Shown here: piece by piece, positions 5,196-5,713 of the stretch
Numbering within the stretch: the stretch's first letter is position 1
Layout of the letters: each line of letters opens with the position of its first letter
Assembly (NCBI GenBank): GCA_009724975.1
Contig: SRXB01000144.1
Span: 1 to 5,713, forward strand
DNA from: a bacterium
GTDB taxonomy: Bacteria > Desulfobacterota > Deferrisomatia > Deferrisomatales > BM512
DNA length: 5,713 nt
Direction of reading: 5' to 3'
The notes under the pieces: model-generated
What the model saw: the letters and a program-made list of their open reading frames with translations, nothing else
Databases searched by the model: none
Told to the model about the DNA's origin: nothing
Made by a program: the position numbers and the translations under genes

Positions 5196-5713
5196 ATGGA
5201 ACCCCAAGCCTCCCTCTGGCCTATTTTCGCAAGCTCTTTCGTCCTCGCGCTCTCCGGCGCGATGATGCCCGGGCCGACCCTCGCCGTCACCATACGCGAA
5301 TCGGCGCGCAGGGGCTTTTGGACCGGCCCGCTGGTCACTGCAGGCCACGGGCTGGTGGAGATAGCGGTGGTCGTAGCCCTCTTTTTCGGCCTTGCCGACC
5401 TCTTTGCCGACAAGACCTTCATCGGTTTCGTCGGGGTAATTGGCGGGGCGGCGCTGGTGTGGATGGCGGCGGGAAGTTTCAGGGAACTGCCCGGACTCAC
5501 CCTCTTCGGAACGGATGGCGGGGGCGCTTCGGGGATAAATCCGGTGAAGGCGGGAATAGTGACTTCGGTGACGAACCCTTATTTCACGGCCTGGTGGGCC
5601 ACGGCGGGGATGGCTGGCATAGCCTTCTCCTCCGGCAAGGGGATTTTGGCTCCATTCACCTTTTTCGCTGGCCACATCCTCGGGGACCTCGCCTGGTACG
5701 CCTTCGTCTCGGC
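5196..5713 (+). CDS. LysE/RhtB-family amino-acid exporter, N-terminal 172 residues (cut by window edge)
   Basis: Members of this family are inner-membrane exporters of amino acids or related small molecules. The translation begins MEPQASLWPIFASSFVLALS. It shows the family hallmark GAMMPGPTLAVTIRESARRG (21-40), a first transmembrane helix around 8-31, further hydrophobic segments at about 43-69, 73-95, 115-142 and 148-172, the motif TAGHGLVEIAVV (48-59), TNPYFTAWWATAG (126-138) and GHILGDLAWYAF (159-170). Homologues are about 200-210 residues, so around 35 are missing beyond the window. The substrate cannot be predicted. The gene diverges from the RdgC-like cluster across 144 bases. The start is either the ATG at 5196, with the usual N-terminal length, or a GTG at 5178 with a better-placed ribosome site. 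Confidence 0.88.
   Translation, partial: MEPQASLWPIFASSFVLALSGAMMPGPTLAVTIRESARRGFWTGPLVTAGHGLVEIAVVVALFFGLADLFADKTFIGFVGVIGGAALVWMAAGSFRELPGLTLFGTDGGGASGINPVKAGIVTSVTNPYFTAWWATAGMAGIAFSSGKGILAPFTFFAGHILGDLAWYAFVS

Noticed and set aside
5052..5675. Upstream extension of the first RdgC-like gene to 411 residues
   Set aside because: It lies antisense to the exporter gene and its promoter region, has unusual Arg/Pro/Gly-rich composition, and a good ribosome site and promoter mark the ATG at 5051.

Overview
This 5.7 kb window is GC-rich (roughly 60% G+C), tightly packed bacterial chromosome. Seven genes lie on the minus strand and read right to left. One divergent gene lies on the plus strand at the right edge. 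The gene content (MtaB next to MnmA and RNase III, a two-part RdgC-like protein beginning MALLSGS, a plant-type O-methyltransferase, a LysE-type exporter) and the Shine-Dalgarno usage suggest a Desulfobacterota/'deltaproteobacterial' genome, for example a Geobacter or Desulfuromonas relative. That taxonomic placement is inference; nothing in the window fixes it.

Layout from right to left. At 5196-5713 (+) is the start of a LysE/RhtB-family membrane exporter, cut by the window edge. The 144 bp divergent intergenic region (5052-5195) holds a good sigma-70-type promoter (TTGACA, 17 bp, TATACC) firing leftwards, plus short palindromes. The leftward cluster begins with two small genes, 4440-5051 and 3903-4436. 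They look like the N-terminal and C-terminal halves of the recombination-associated protein RdgC. They are in the same reading frame, separated only by TAG-TTA-ATG. One base after them comes a SAM-dependent O-methyltransferase (2912-3901). An 80 bp gap follows, then a 103-residue protein I do not recognise (2520-2831). The cluster then runs into RNA-processing genes: mnmA (1458-2498), mtaB (187-1461, overlapping mnmA as ATGA) and the first 60 codons of rnc (1-180).

Functionally, the left half is an RNA-maturation block. MnmA puts the 2-thio group on U34, MtaB puts the 2-methylthio group on t6A37 in the same anticodon loop, and RNase III processes structured RNAs. The right half is a DNA-binding/recombination-type pair with a coupled methyltransferase of unknown substrate. 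No other promoter or terminator is convincing, so all seven minus-strand genes could be one transcript, but the 80 bp gap is a plausible place for a second start. There are no RNA genes, insertion sequences or CRISPR arrays visible. The most interesting part is the split RdgC-methyltransferase trio.
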